NCBI GenBank assembly: GCA_963169345.1
Contig: CAUJCT010000053.1
Coordinates: 1 to 64,000 of the forward strand
Source: Bacteroidota bacterium
GTDB lineage: Bacteria > Bacteroidota > Bacteroidia > NS11-12g > UBA955
Direction: 5' to 3'
Length of the DNA stretch: 64,000 bases
A program made the position numbers and the translations under genes. Below the pieces are notes generated by a model that saw only the letters and a program-made list of their open reading frames with translations, searched no databases and was not told the origin of the DNA. This document shows positions 55,256-64,000 of the stretch, in pieces. Within the stretch, counting starts at the first letter, position 1. Each line of letters starts with the position of its first letter.

Positions 55256-55723
55256 ATGGCTATCTATCAGATTAAAACTTCACAAAAACTTCCAATAAGT
55301 CTTGAAAAAGCATGGGATTTTTTGTCTTCACCTTATAACCTTAAAACCATCACACCTCCCCAAATGGGCTTCAACATTACCAATGGAGTGAAAGAAAATG
55401 ACAAAATGTTTGCCGGGCAAGTAATTGTATATAAACTCTCTCCACTCCCTGGATATAAAACCGAATGGGTAACAGAGATAACTCATGTTAAAGAAGGGGA
55501 GTATTTTATAGATGAACAACGATTCGGGCCTTATGCACTTTGGCATCATAAGCACCATTTAACATCAATAGATGGAGGTGTGTTGATGGAAGATACAATT
55601 CACTACAAATTGCCTTTGGGAATATTGGGAAGAATAGCCCACAGTATTTTTGTAAAAAAACAATTGAAACAAATTTTCGAATACAGACATAGGACCCTGG
55701 AAACCTTATTTGGGAAGATGTAA
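55256..55723 (+). CDS. SRPBCC-family ligand-binding protein
   Basis: 155 residues. The helix-grip pattern is present: SQKLPISLEKAWDFLSSPYNLKTITPP (in parts, about 9-35), then strands up to YKTEWVTEITHV, the FIDEQRFGPYALWHHKHHL block and a long C-terminal helix (KKQLKQIFEYRHRTLETLF). Homologues are often called cell-division inhibitor-like or polyketide-cyclase-like, and ligand and role are unknown. Often next to a SulA/epimerase gene elsewhere, which is absent here. Directly upstream of an MmcQ/YjbR gene whose promoter lies inside its end. Confidence 0.8.
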   Translation: MAIYQIKTSQKLPISLEKAWDFLSSPYNLKTITPPQMGFNITNGVKENDKMFAGQVIVYKLSPLPGYKTEWVTEITHVKEGEYFIDEQRFGPYALWHHKHHLTSIDGGVLMEDTIHYKLPLGILGRIAHSIFVKKQLKQIFEYRHRTLETLFGKM

Positions 55724-55732
55724 ATCATCCCC

Positions 55733-55740
55733 TAAATTTG
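55733..55740 (+). promoter_or_regulatory. -7 box of MmcQ/YjbR gene
   Basis: TAAATTTG, exact consensus, 14 nt before the ATG at 55755. Supports this start rather than the ORF beginning at 55710. Confidence 0.5.
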
Positions 55741-55754
55741 CCCTGAATCCAGTC

Positions 55755-56108
55755 ATGAACATTGAAGAATTCAGGGAATATTGTCTTCACTTTCCGGCTG
55801 TCACGGAAGAAACACCTTTCGGACCGGATAATCTTGTTTACAAAGTGAAAGGAAAGATGTTTGCTCTCTGTGGAATTGATGATTTCGGCAGTGTTAATTT
55901 AAAAGTGGATCCTGAACATGGCGACTTGTTGAAAGAACAATATCCTCAAATAACGGGTGCATATCACATGAATAAAAAACACTGGATTAGCGTCGAACTG
56001 GAGGGACTATCACATTCGTTTATCCGTGAATTAATTCGTAACAGTTATGAATTGGTAAGAAAGGGCTTAACCAAAAAACTTCAGAATGAAATTGAACTTG
56101 GTATTTAA
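55755..56108 (+). CDS. MmcQ/YjbR family protein
   Basis: 117 residues of the YjbR/MmcQ (CyaY-like fold) family: REYCLHFPAVTEETPFGPDN (about 6-25), VYKVKGKMFAL (about 27-37), the DP.H...L.EQYP block (about 55-69) and WISVELEGLSHSFIRELI near the end. Called DNA-binding on structural grounds only. A longer ORF from 55710 overlaps the SRPBCC gene and is not favoured. Followed after 40 nt by fabD. Confidence 0.85.
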   Translation: MNIEEFREYCLHFPAVTEETPFGPDNLVYKVKGKMFALCGIDDFGSVNLKVDPEHGDLLKEQYPQITGAYHMNKKHWISVELEGLSHSFIRELIRNSYELVRKGLTKKLQNEIELGI

Positions 56109-56148
56109 AAACTATTGAATTAAAATTGAATATTAATATTTGAAAGTC

Positions 56149-57027
56149 ATGAGTAAAAAAGCATATATATTTCCGGGTCAGGGTGCCCAGTTTGTAGGCA
56201 TGGGTAAAGACCTTTATGATCAACATGAAATAGCCAGAAACCTGTTTTCAAAAGCAGATGAAATTCTTGGTTTTAGCATCAGCAATGAAATGTTCAATGG
56301 CACAGATGAAAGTTTAAGACAGACTAAAATAACACAACCTGCTATTTTTATTCACTCTGTAGTTGCTGCTAAATGCCTGGGTTCTGAATTCGAACCGGAT
56401 ATGGTGGCTGGGCATAGTTTAGGTGAATTTTCAGCTTTGGTTGCCAATGGTACACTTAGTTTTGAAGATGGCCTGAAACTGGTATATCAAAGAGCTATGG
56501 CGATGCAAGAGGCTTGTGAAATGAAACCAAGTACTATGGCTGCTGTTTTAGGTCTTGACGACGCAAAAGTTGAAGAAATTTGTGCTTCAATCACTTCTGG
56601 TGTTGTTGTACCTGCAAATTATAATTGCCCGGGACAACTTGTTATTTCCGGAGATGTTGATGCTATTAATGAAGCTTGTGAAAAACTGAAAGCAGCAGGC
56701 GCTAAAAGAGCATTGGTGCTTCAGGTTGGTGGTGCCTTCCACTCTCCCTTAATGAAACCGGCAGAGGACAAATTAGCCAAAGCTATTGAAAATACACATT
56801 TCAATGCACCTTCTTGCCCTGTTTATCAAAATGTATCTGCTAAAGCTGAAACTGACCCTCAGGTAATCAAAGATAATCTTTTAAAGCAATTGACAGCTCC
56901 TGTAAAATGGACCCAATGTGTTCAATCTATGGTGACTGATGGTGCTACAAAATTTATTGAATTAGGTCCCGGAAAAGTACTCCAGGGTTTAGTTAAGAAA
57001 ATTGCTCCTAGCTCCGAATTAGCTTAA
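56149..57027 (+). CDS. fabD: Malonyl-CoA:ACP transacylase FabD
   Basis: Loads malonate onto acyl carrier protein for fatty-acid synthesis. 292 residues. FPGQGAQ at 8-14, nucleophile Ser90 in GHSLGEF, catalytic His about 199 in GGAFHSPLM, and the terminal ELGPGKVLQGLVKK block. The start ATG (56149) follows a weak -7 match (AATATTTG). An in-frame TTG at 56140 is less likely. No other fab gene is next to it, so it is separated from the usual cluster. Its stop overlaps the stop of the convergent small gene by 4 bp. Confidence 0.97.
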   Translation: MSKKAYIFPGQGAQFVGMGKDLYDQHEIARNLFSKADEILGFSISNEMFNGTDESLRQTKITQPAIFIHSVVAAKCLGSEFEPDMVAGHSLGEFSALVANGTLSFEDGLKLVYQRAMAMQEACEMKPSTMAAVLGLDDAKVEEICASITSGVVVPANYNCPGQLVISGDVDAINEACEKLKAAGAKRALVLQVGGAFHSPLMKPAEDKLAKAIENTHFNAPSCPVYQNVSAKAETDPQVIKDNLLKQLTAPVKWTQCVQSMVTDGATKFIELGPGKVLQGLVKKIAPSSELA

Positions 57028-57392
57028 AACATTGCTAACCAATCCTTAGCTTTTTGCACATCTGTAAAGGACTTTGCAGGGTAACTTTTTTGTATATACT
57101 TCAAATATAAGTTAGTAATCATTTTTTGAGTGAAACTATGGACTACCAGAGCCTCTGCTACCACTTGTGCAGATAGTTGCTCGTTCATTACCTTTCCATA
57201 ATCGCGCGCTTCCTTATCAATTTCTGTATGCTTTCCACAAATCACCAGTCGCTTAAGTTTAAGTCCTTTAGTTACTGCTTCAGTTTCCTTATAAGATTCT
57301 TTAATTCGTTCTAAGTTAAAATGAAAATCATCATAAAAGACAATCTCTACCATGTCTTCTGTCACCAATTGAACAGATTTCAATACACCCAT
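57024..57392 (-). CDS. Small alpha/beta protein, STAS-like
   Basis: 122 residues, no signal peptide. Strand-helix pattern with VEIVFYDDFHFNLERIKESYKE (in parts), KRLVICGKHTEIDKEARDY (in parts), QVVAEALVVHSFTQKMITNLYLKY and a terminal DVQKAKDWLAMF helix. The layout recalls STAS/SpoIIAA-like proteins of Bacteroidota whose role is unknown. The family link is tentative. Convergent with fabD (4 bp overlap). Divergent from the three tandem T9SS genes, with a strong dyad between them. Confidence 0.6.
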   Translation of the reverse strand: MGVLKSVQLVTEDMVEIVFYDDFHFNLERIKESYKETEAVTKGLKLKRLVICGKHTEIDKEARDYGKVMNEQLSAQVVAEALVVHSFTQKMITNLYLKYIQKSYPAKSFTDVQKAKDWLAMF

Positions 57393-57408
57393 ATTTAATG
57401 TCAGTTTT

Positions 57409-57439
57409 TTTCAATTACCTTTGTCAAAGGTGATTGAAA
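57409..57439. promoter_or_regulatory. 15 bp dyad overlapping -7 box of T9SS triplet
   Basis: TTTCAATTACCTTTG and CAAAGGTGATTGAAA form an inverted repeat with a single T centre; only one position is a wobble. The left arm contains TACCTTTG (57416-57423), an exact -7 box for the gene at 57485. TTTTT follows at 57440-57444. It may be an operator or an intrinsic terminator-like hairpin at the start of the transcript. Confidence 0.6.
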
Positions 57440-57484
57440 TTTTTGGCTTTAACAACCTATACCAACTTCTAAAAATCTGAAATT

Positions 57485-58360
57485 ATGAAGAAACTATACT
57501 TAACCTTTTTGAACTCAGCACTTTTATTCTTATCCACGTTTATAATCCAGTTAAATGCACAAACCTTAACCATAGCGCAGGTATATGATTACAAAGTTGG
57601 TGATATTATTTGCACGCAAATTGATAATGGAGAAGAATTGCCAAATTACAGAATCGATACTATTACGAAAACAACTGTTTCATCCAATAGTTTGACCGTC
57701 ATCAAAAAGGGAATATTCCTTGCATATAACTTTAAAACCGGCATCTGGGAAGCTGAACCATCGTATGATTCTGCTGTTTATATCGGAACCGATAAGGCCT
57801 ATTTTAACAAGTTTCTTATTAAAGATTCATCTCATACAGATTTAGACACGAATGGCAATGTTTTAAACCACTTTGAAATTAAAGATTCCGTGTTTACCGA
57901 TGCTTGTGGCAAACAAGTGAATTACAGCAGATATTACTCAAAAAAAGGCTCTAATGTGGTCCTGCAGATTATAACCGTTTATGAAGGTTTAGGAACCTAT
58001 TTCAATTATGAACAATATCAAGGCCAAAGTACAATATTCTTAAAGGAAAGACCGCAATTTTACATCTCAAATGGTCAGTTTTGTGGCGACTCATCTGTGC
58101 TCAGATCATTTAGAAATGTATCTGTTTCAAACCTACAATCTCCACGGATTCAAATTTGGCCAAATCCGTTCAATGACTTTATCCAACTCAATATAGATTC
58201 TCCTTATGATTACTTCATTTCAGATTATAGTGGTAAAATGCTTGTTAGTGGCAGGAACGATTCAGCAGTTATAGAAACTTCCATGCTTTGTCCCGGATTG
58301 TATCATCTTAGGCTGATCATCAACAACCAAATATTTGAATACAAAGTCATCAAACTATAA
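57485..58360 (+). CDS. T9SS-sorted secreted protein, tandem copy 1
   Basis: 291 residues. Signal peptide (about 1-25) followed by QTLTIAQVYDYKVGDIICTQ, the opening shared by the next two genes. A middle region with charged strands follows, then a C-terminal T9SS type A sorting domain from about 215 (RIQIWPNPFNDFIQLN, FISDYSGKMLVSG, CPGLYHLRLII). No enzyme motif recognised. First of three paralogues in one operon, gaps 4 and 3 nt. Copies share overall plan but diverge strongly in the middle. Confidence 0.83.
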   Translation: MKKLYLTFLNSALLFLSTFIIQLNAQTLTIAQVYDYKVGDIICTQIDNGEELPNYRIDTITKTTVSSNSLTVIKKGIFLAYNFKTGIWEAEPSYDSAVYIGTDKAYFNKFLIKDSSHTDLDTNGNVLNHFEIKDSVFTDACGKQVNYSRYYSKKGSNVVLQIITVYEGLGTYFNYEQYQGQSTIFLKERPQFYISNGQFCGDSSVLRSFRNVSVSNLQSPRIQIWPNPFNDFIQLNIDSPYDYFISDYSGKMLVSGRNDSAVIETSMLCPGLYHLRLIINNQIFEYKVIKL

Positions 58361-58364
58361 AACT

Positions 58365-59225
58365 ATGAACACAAAACTAAACTACACATTCTTTATTTTC
58401 CTCTTCCATTCAATACAATTTAATTGCTTTTCGCAAACATTGACAATTAGAGAAATATTTGATGCACAGGTTGGAGATTCCTATACTTATGAAATAAAAA
58501 AATATTTATACGTAAGTGATTATATTTTCAGAAAAGTGATAGCTAAGCAATCACCGGGAAATGACAGCTTAATCATTACTTATTTTGAGGCTGCACAAAT
58601 TTATAATGGTTCTGAATACACAAGACAAACGAGAACATTTAGCCAGCATTTTAACCAATTAGACAGTCCATATTTTAAACTTTTCGACCAAAAAGACACT
58701 ATAGTTTTATATTATGATACTGGTTTTAAAATCCCCTATGCTGGTTTTGAACACAACGACAGCAGTTATTTAGATTCTTGCGGCAACTTAATCAACAGAC
58801 GTCATGATAATTCCTGGGCTGCATTAAGTGGAAGTAATGAAACTACCACTATTGTAATCAAAGGTGTTGGGGTTTTCTATTCTTGGATAGACAGTGAAAG
58901 AATTCCATTTAAAAGTATAGAAGAACTACCTATCAATTATGTGGTCAATGCCTCACTTTGTGGGAGAAAAACTTATATGCCCTTAAGTTTAAATGAATTT
59001 CACAAGACTAATATTCAAATATATCCAAATCCATGTACTGATTTCTTGTATCTCTCAACTGATATAGCTTGTACTTATGATATAGTTGATATCCATGGCC
59101 TATCGATTATGTCAGGGATTTCTGAAAATGGGCATATTGATGTGAAAACATTGTCTGCAGGCATATATTATCTTCGAATTCAAAACAATCATGAAATAAA
59201 CTATATCAACTTTATTAAAAACTAA
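58365..59225 (+). CDS. T9SS-sorted secreted protein, tandem copy 2
   Basis: 286 residues. Signal peptide (about 1-24, ending FNCFSQ), then QTLTIREIFDAQVGDSYTYE. C-terminal T9SS domain (IQIYPNPCTDFLYLST, IVDIHGLSIMSG, SAGIYYLRI). Start at 58365, 4 nt after the previous stop; an upstream in-frame TTG lies inside the previous gene. Central region shares RQ.SDSLIIT YFEA-like positions with copy 3 (ITYFRAIW), so these two are closer to each other than to copy 1. Confidence 0.82.
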   Translation: MNTKLNYTFFIFLFHSIQFNCFSQTLTIREIFDAQVGDSYTYEIKKYLYVSDYIFRKVIAKQSPGNDSLIITYFEAAQIYNGSEYTRQTRTFSQHFNQLDSPYFKLFDQKDTIVLYYDTGFKIPYAGFEHNDSSYLDSCGNLINRRHDNSWAALSGSNETTTIVIKGVGVFYSWIDSERIPFKSIEELPINYVVNASLCGRKTYMPLSLNEFHKTNIQIYPNPCTDFLYLSTDIACTYDIVDIHGLSIMSGISENGHIDVKTLSAGIYYLRIQNNHEINYINFIKN

Positions 59226-59228
59226 GTC

Positions 59229-60074
59229 ATGAAAAAAATCACTTTGCTCTTTCTGGCCATGCTTTCTTTGAAAATAATGGCGCAAACCCTGTCAGTAAGA
59301 GAAGTATATGATTTGTATCCAGGTGATAAGTACGCCTATTATTTTGGCGTTCCCAATGGCCCGGAACAGTTTAACTTTATTAAAGTACTGCAAAGAGACA
59401 ACATAGGAAAAGATACGATTGAAATTACTTACTTCAGAGCTATATGGAAATATGTTGTTTTAATCGGATATGAACGCTTCACGGATACTTTTAAAATGAC
59501 CTATACGCATCTCGATCAACCTATTTTTCAAGATTTTCCGAAAAGAGATACGATCATTTACTATCATGATAGCTCAAATTTTGCCTATATCATTCAAAAA
59601 GACTCCAGCTACACCGACTCTTGTAATCGCTTATACAACTACCGCATGGATCAGGATTACACAGGTTTAAGCGGAACTTATATTGACGATTCTTTTGCTG
59701 TTAAAGGTATAGGTGTCTTTCAATATTTTTTTGCTGACCCCGCTGGTGGTTATGTCTACGGCCATACCGACAGGTTGAACTACTATTATAAAGCTTCAGG
59801 AGAAAGTTGTGGTATACCCTCAAAATATCCTTTGGCAATAGATGACCGCACTATATCGGCTATAAGATTTTATCCAAATCCTGCTATTTCATCTATACAA
59901 ATTGAAGGTATTGAAAATGCCTATTATACCATTTATGACCTGAATGGTCAAAAAACCATGCAAGGTAAAATTGTGGACGGAAAAATAGATATCAGCACTC
60001 TGTCTTCCGGAAAATATATTTTGTATATTATTACAGAAGGTCAAACCGAATCTGCAATATTTGTTAAAAGTTGA
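59229..60074 (+). CDS. T9SS-sorted secreted protein, tandem copy 3
   Basis: 281 residues. Signal peptide (about 1-18, ending KIMAQ), then QTLSVREVYDLYPGDKYAYYF. Central strands with IEITYFRAIWKY and GIGVFQYFF correspond to ITYFEAAQIY and GVGVFYSWI of copy 2. T9SS domain from about 205 (IRFYPNPAISSIQIEG, IYDLNGQKTMQG, SSGKYILYI). Its stop is 8 nt from the convergent malic-enzyme stop. Function unknown. Confidence 0.82.
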   Translation: MKKITLLFLAMLSLKIMAQTLSVREVYDLYPGDKYAYYFGVPNGPEQFNFIKVLQRDNIGKDTIEITYFRAIWKYVVLIGYERFTDTFKMTYTHLDQPIFQDFPKRDTIIYYHDSSNFAYIIQKDSSYTDSCNRLYNYRMDQDYTGLSGTYIDDSFAVKGIGVFQYFFADPAGGYVYGHTDRLNYYYKASGESCGIPSKYPLAIDDRTISAIRFYPNPAISSIQIEGIENAYYTIYDLNGQKTMQGKIVDGKIDISTLSSGKYILYIITEGQTESAIFVKS

Positions 60075-60082
60075 TTGTTTCT

Positions 60083-62347
60083 TCAGCTTTTGCCCTGAGC
60101 ATCCAAAACTGCAACGGCAACCATGTTGACTATCTCTCTGACTGAACTTCCCAATTGCAAGAAGTGAACTGACTTGTCAAAGCCCAGCAATACCGGACCC
60201 ATACTCTCAGCTCCTGCAAAAGTCTGTGCAAATTTATAGGCTATATTACCTGCAGCCAGATTTGGGAAAATAAAGGTATTGACATCTTTGTCAATCAATT
60301 TACTGAAAGGGAAATTCTCTTTTAACATCTCATTATTCATAGCAAAATTTGCCTGAATATCTCCATCTACAGTTATCTCAGGATGCTTCTCATGTAAATA
60401 AGAAACCGCTCTGGCGACTTTCTCTGGTATCTCTCCTTTTGCGCTGCCAAAGTTGCTGTAACTGAGCATTGCAATAACAGGTTTTACGCCCAGTTTGTTA
60501 ACTTCGATATGAGTCATTTTGGTGATTTCAACAAGATCATCGCAGCTTGGATTAATATTAACAGTTGTATCTGCGAAGAAATAAGGCCCTTTCTTGGTCA
60601 TGATAATATACATACCTGCTATCTTGGAAATGCCCTTTTCTCTGCCAATAATCTGCATGGCTGGCTTCAATGATTTTGGATAATTTTTAGTTAATCCCGA
60701 AATAAATGCATCGCATTCTCCTTCGGCAACCATCATACATCCAAAGTAATTGCGGTCGCGCATCAATTTGATGGATTCGTAAATATTAACACCCTTTCTT
60801 TGACGTTTAGAGAAAAACTTAGTGCCATATTCTTCTCTCTTCGCATCTTCTGTCAATGGGTCAATTATTCTAACATCTCCCAACTCAATGCCATTCTCCT
60901 CAATCATGCTTTTAATTTTCTCTATATTGCCCAATAACACAGGAATAGCAATATTTTCTTCTTTGGCAATCTGTGCAGCTTTAAGAATCTTAATATTATC
61001 CGCTTCAGCAAATACCACTTGTTTTGGTTTTTGTCTGGCCTGAGTCATCATGCGTCGAATGAATTTATTATCCAATCCCAGACGGTTTCTTAACTCGAGT
61101 TTATAAGCTTCCCAATCTTCTATATTCTTTTTTGCTACGCCTGATTCGATAGCAGCTTTAGCAACTGCAGGACTAACTGTTTCAATTAATCTTGGGTCAA
61201 TAGGCTTTGGAATGATATAAGTCCTACCGAATTCAAGTGCAGTTTCATTATAGGCACGCATAACCGATTCAGGTACTGGTTCTTTGGCAAGATTTGCAAT
61301 GGCCTTAACCGCTGCCAATTTCATTTCTTCATTAATCTTGGTAGCTCTGACATCCAATGCACCTCTGAAAATAAATGGAAAACCCAATACATTGTTCACC
61401 TGATTTGGATGATCACTTCTGCCTGTAGCCATAATGATATCAGGACGGGCTTCAATAGCTGACTGATAGGAAATTTCAGGATCGGGGTTAGCCATAGCAA
61501 ACACAATAGGGTCTTTCGCCATACTTCTTATCATATCTTGAGATAGAATATTGGCTTTAGACAACCCAACAAAAACATCCGCACCTTTCATAGCTTCTTC
61601 CAGAGTGTTGATTTTAGTATCAGTAATGAAATATTGTTTATACTGATCCAAATCGGTTCTGCTTTTATTCAAAGAACCTTTACTATCAAACATGATGATA
61701 TTATCCTTCTTGACACCCAGAGCAATAAATAGCTTAGAACAACTCATGGCACTGGCGCCGGCACCATTGACGACCATCTTAATTTTATCAATTGGTTTAC
61801 CCACTATTTCGAGTGCATTCAGTAAAGCTGCACCACTAATAATTGCAGTACCATGCTGATCATCATGCATGATCGGAATTTTGAGTTCTTCTCTTAATCT
61901 TTGTTCAATTTCGAAACACTCAGGAGCTTTGATATCTTCCAAATTAATACCGCCAAAAGTTGGTTCCATGGCTTTAACACATTGTATAAACGCGTCCACG
62001 TCTTTTGTGTTTAATTCGATGTCAAAAACATCAATATCTGCAAATATTTTAAACAATACTCCTTTACCTTCCATGACCGGTTTGGAAGCTTCAGGACCAA
62101 TATCCCCCAATCCAAGTACTGCAGTTCCATTGCTAATAACAGCAACTAAATTTCCTTTAGCAGTGTATTTGTATACATCATCTGTATTTTCTGCTATTTT
62201 CAAACACGGTTCGGCAACACCTGGCGAATAAGCTAAACTAAGGTCACGCTTTGTTTGTGTTGGTTTAGTTGATATAACTTCTATTTTACCCGGCCTACCC
62301 GTACTATGATAGTCGAGGGCATCTTTCTGCAACTTCGAATTTGACAT
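60083..62347 (-). CDS. maeB: NADP-malic enzyme with C-terminal phosphotransacetylase-like domain
   Basis: 754 residues. The malic-enzyme half (about 1-425) carries [10 protein letters not shown], the [18 protein letters not shown] block and [16 protein letters not shown]. The NAD(P)-fold motif [16 protein letters not shown] is about 190-205. The C-terminal half (about 430-754) is a PTA-like domain which in related MaeB proteins regulates the enzyme by acetyl-CoA rather than acting as a transferase. Converts malate to pyruvate with NADP. Full length. Start ATG at 62347; no strong -7 box seen (TAATTCGC nearby). Convergent with copy 3 of the T9SS triplet. Confidence 0.96.
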   Translation of the reverse strand: MSNSKLQKDALDYHSTGRPGKIEVISTKPTQTKRDLSLAYSPGVAEPCLKIAENTDDVYKYTAKGNLVAVISNGTAVLGLGDIGPEASKPVMEGKGVLFKIFADIDVFDIELNTKDVDAFIQCVKAMEPTFGGINLEDIKAPECFEIEQRLREELKIPIMHDDQHGTAIISGAALLNALEIVGKPIDKIKMVVNGAGASAMSCSKLFIALGVKKDNIIMFDSKGSLNKSRTDLDQYKQYFITDTKINTLEEAMKGADVFVGLSKANILSQDMIRSMAKDPIVFAMANPDPEISYQSAIEARPDIIMATGRSDHPNQVNNVLGFPFIFRGALDVRATKINEEMKLAAVKAIANLAKEPVPESVMRAYNETALEFGRTYIIPKPIDPRLIETVSPAVAKAAIESGVAKKNIEDWEAYKLELRNRLGLDNKFIRRMMTQARQKPKQVVFAEADNIKILKAAQIAKEENIAIPVLLGNIEKIKSMIEENGIELGDVRIIDPLTEDAKREEYGTKFFSKRQRKGVNIYESIKLMRDRNYFGCMMVAEGECDAFISGLTKNYPKSLKPAMQIIGREKGISKIAGMYIIMTKKGPYFFADTTVNINPSCDDLVEITKMTHIEVNKLGVKPVIAMLSYSNFGSAKGEIPEKVARAVSYLHEKHPEITVDGDIQANFAMNNEMLKENFPFSKLIDKDVNTFIFPNLAAGNIAYKFAQTFAGAESMGPVLLGFDKSVHFLQLGSSVREIVNMVAVAVLDAQGKS

Positions 62348-62505
62348 ATTGAACTTGCGAATTAACAGATATTTTTTAGAAATTCAACTGACTAAAAACA
62401 TTCTTTACCCTTTCAACAGACACCTTTGTCGAAGAAGGTCAATCTCAACAAACTTGTTGAAATCTATTGACCAAAATTCAGTATCTTGCCAATCAAATAC
62501 AAGTT

Positions 62506-63585
62506 ATGCTTTTTCTCCGATCATTTATCTTGTCATATTTAGTTCTGTGCGTCAATTTCATTGATTGTCAAACGTTTAAAACCAAATTGACAGAGCACAC
62601 AGCAAATGTTGAAACTGTTGCTTTTTCGTATGATGGAAAATCTTTTGCAAGTGGAGGATGGGATGGCAGTGTTAATTTATACACATTTGACTCATCAAAC
62701 AACCCAAAATTAAAACAAACTTTTAATGGCCATTTAGGTGCCGTAACCTCTTTATCTTTCTCTAAAAACGGCAAATACCTGGTGAGTGCAAGTAAAGATT
62801 ATTCTGCAAGAGTATGGAACATAGATACACCTGCAAAAAACAAAACTTTTAATCTACATCTCGAACCTGTAACTGCTGCTTTCCTCGACCCGAGTAACAA
62901 ATATATTATAACTGCCAGTCTGGACGGCACTATCAGAACCACCAATCTCAATGATGCAATGAAATCAAAAATCTTAAAGCTTACAGGACCTATCATGGAC
63001 CTGCAACTGAGCCGAGATTTTAAATTTTATTTTGTTGCTTTTAAAGGCGGTACTATTAAAAAAATTCAAACCTCAGGAAAAAATCTCGAAATGATGACTT
63101 ATTCAGGTCATACAGATGATATCAACGATATTCAAATTTCTCCGGATGGTTTGTTTTTGGCAAGTGCCTCAAATGATAAAAGTATTATCGTTTGGGATAT
63201 CGAATCTGGAAAAGTTTTTAAAAAATTAAGTGGTTTTGAATGGAAAGTGACTTCCATTAAATTCAGCAGCGATGGTAAATACATCCTTGGTGGCTGCAAT
63301 AATGGAATAGCAAAACTATTCGAAATTTCTAACAGTAAAGTCATTGCCGAATTTAAAGATATGGGAATGAATGTTCGTGATGTGGCAATAAACAGAGATG
63401 GCTCTCTGGTGATTATTGCAACTCACATGACTGCCCAAAACTACGGAGCTTTAGTCTATAATACCGGCATCTCCACTACTCCATTACCTGAACCTGGCGC
63501 TCCTAAGGTTAAAAAAGCTGAATCTGCAACTCCTGCTAAAGGTACTGGAAAACCTGTCGTAAAAAAATCAAATGGAACAAAATAG
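62506..63585 (+). CDS. Secreted WD40-repeat protein
   Basis: 359 residues. Signal peptide (about 1-23, FLRSFILSYLVLCVNFIDCQ), then about seven WD40 repeats. Repeats start with HTANVETVAFSYDGKSFASG, HLGAVTSLSFSKNGKYLVSA and HTDDINDIQISPDGLFLASA, and have DYSARVWN or DKSIIVWD at their ends. A Lys/Pro-rich tail (about 325-359) follows. A propeller for binding partners in the envelope; no enzyme motif. The ORF can be read from a TTG at 62467, but the signal peptide fits the ATG at 62506. The last 14 bases overlap the RidA-like gene. Confidence 0.82.
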   Translation: MLFLRSFILSYLVLCVNFIDCQTFKTKLTEHTANVETVAFSYDGKSFASGGWDGSVNLYTFDSSNNPKLKQTFNGHLGAVTSLSFSKNGKYLVSASKDYSARVWNIDTPAKNKTFNLHLEPVTAAFLDPSNKYIITASLDGTIRTTNLNDAMKSKILKLTGPIMDLQLSRDFKFYFVAFKGGTIKKIQTSGKNLEMMTYSGHTDDINDIQISPDGLFLASASNDKSIIVWDIESGKVFKKLSGFEWKVTSIKFSSDGKYILGGCNNGIAKLFEISNSKVIAEFKDMGMNVRDVAINRDGSLVIIATHMTAQNYGALVYNTGISTTPLPEPGAPKVKKAESATPAKGTGKPVVKKSNGTK

Positions 63586-63988
63586 TATCGAATCTGGTAA
63601 AGCACCAGAACCTGTAGGACTCTATCCTCATGCCAGACGCGTTGGCAATCTACTTTTCCTTAGTGGGGTCGGACCAAGAGAAAAAGGCACCAAGAAAATT
63701 CCAGGTGTTGAACTCGATCAAAATAACAATATTATTTCTTATGATATAGCCGAACAATGCCACAGCGTTTTTAGGAATATCCGATATATTCTAGAAGATG
63801 CCGGCAGTAGCTGGGATAAAATAGTTGACGTTACTGTGTTTCTTACCAATATGAAAGATGATTTTCCAATCTACAATAAAATTTGGGCAGAATACTTCAA
63901 GGAAAATCCTCCATGCAGAACAACTATTGAAATAAATTGCCTCCCTACTCCAATTGCTATTGAACTAAAAGTTATAGCAACTGTTTAA
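63572..63988 (+). CDS. RidA-family deaminase, 2-aminomuconate deaminase-like
   Basis: 138 residues, YjgF/RidA fold, full length. Opening APEPVGLYPHARRVGNLLFL (about 11-30), GVGPREKGTKKIPG, YDIAEQCHSVFRNIRYIL, a WDKIVDVTVFL strand and the C-terminal CRTTIEINCLPTPIAIELKV with the family's ligand-binding Arg (about 118). The APxPVGxYPHARR and LPTPIAxExKV wording is typical of 2-aminomuconate deaminases (AmnD/NbaF), which act after 3-hydroxyanthranilate dioxygenase. It may instead be a generic enamine/imine deaminase. The start overlaps the WD40 gene by 14 bp. Confidence 0.82.
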   Translation: MEQNSIESGKAPEPVGLYPHARRVGNLLFLSGVGPREKGTKKIPGVELDQNNNIISYDIAEQCHSVFRNIRYILEDAGSSWDKIVDVTVFLTNMKDDFPIYNKIWAEYFKENPPCRTTIEINCLPTPIAIELKVIATV

Positions 63989-64000
63989 GAGCTCTTAATC

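Noticed and set aside
57440..57444. Rho-independent terminator for fabD at the dyad
   Set aside because: The fabD stop codon is about 380 nt upstream and an antisense gene lies between, so a promoter/operator role is at least as likely.

Overview
The window is a 64 kb chromosomal segment from a member of the Bacteroidota, probably a Chitinophagales/Saprospirales-like environmental lineage (the order is inference). Evidence: AT-rich sequence; many promoters of the Bacteroidota type (-33 TTTG, -7 TAnnTTTG); almost no Shine-Dalgarno sites; six secreted proteins with C-terminal type IX secretion (T9SS type A) sorting domains; a TonB-dependent outer-membrane receptor with carboxypeptidase-like N-terminus; a mitochondrial-like P5C dehydrogenase; and an amino-acid-lipid (glycine-lipid type) acyltransferase pair. 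There is no phage, IS transposase or CRISPR array.

Layout. 1-9.3 kb: end of a DEAD-box helicase, pruA, an AT-rich 427 bp gap with DnaA-box-like sites and a short terminated leader, free-Met-sulfoxide reductase, a 1129-residue MORN-like secreted protein, der, msrB. 9.4-16.4 kb: an SSS symporter followed by two transglutaminase/DUF3857-like exported proteins (one lacking the catalytic Cys at the aligned position), an L,D-transpeptidase and a small membrane protein. 16.5-22.2 kb: prmC divergent from ribD, then a tightly overlapped series ribD - DMT transporter - YigZ - LRR/ZU5-like secreted protein. 22.3-28 kb (minus): T9SS protein, membrane-fusion protein, TolC, carotenoid desaturase. 28-33.7 kb: VWA-like membrane protein, radical SAM protein, 3-hydroxyanthranilate dioxygenase, and the two acyltransferases.

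33.7-35.1 kb holds the most unusual locus: tRNA-Asn with promoter and terminator, an inverted copy of its 3' end, a TCCCG...CGGGA dyad, a small GIY-YIG nuclease gene, and a broken second tRNA whose anticodon-arm and T-arm segments are replaced by 16 bp TCCCG...CGGGA palindromes. The nuclease's C-terminus is encoded by the tRNA remnant.

35-45 kb: T9SS adhesin-like protein, an HTH regulator divergent from an outer-membrane protein with back-to-back -7 boxes, an exported KatG, a barrel/GDPD lipoprotein pair, and a GbsR regulator with three small membrane proteins. 45-53 kb (minus): a 1461-residue T9SS propeller protein, DUF2238 protein, TonB-type receptor. 53-64 kb: fused ftcD, a lone Imm8-like immunity gene, SRPBCC, MmcQ/YjbR, fabD, three tandem T9SS paralogues next to a 15 bp dyad, malic enzyme fused to a PTA domain, WD40 protein, and a RidA protein resembling 2-aminomuconate deaminase.

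The metabolic genes point to amino-acid degradation (proline, histidine, tryptophan via 3-hydroxyanthranilate), oxidative-damage repair (two Met-sulfoxide reductases, KatG) and cell-envelope work. In at least ten genes the -7 box ends 4-8 nt before the start codon, which suggests leaderless or nearly leaderless mRNAs and was used here to choose starts.
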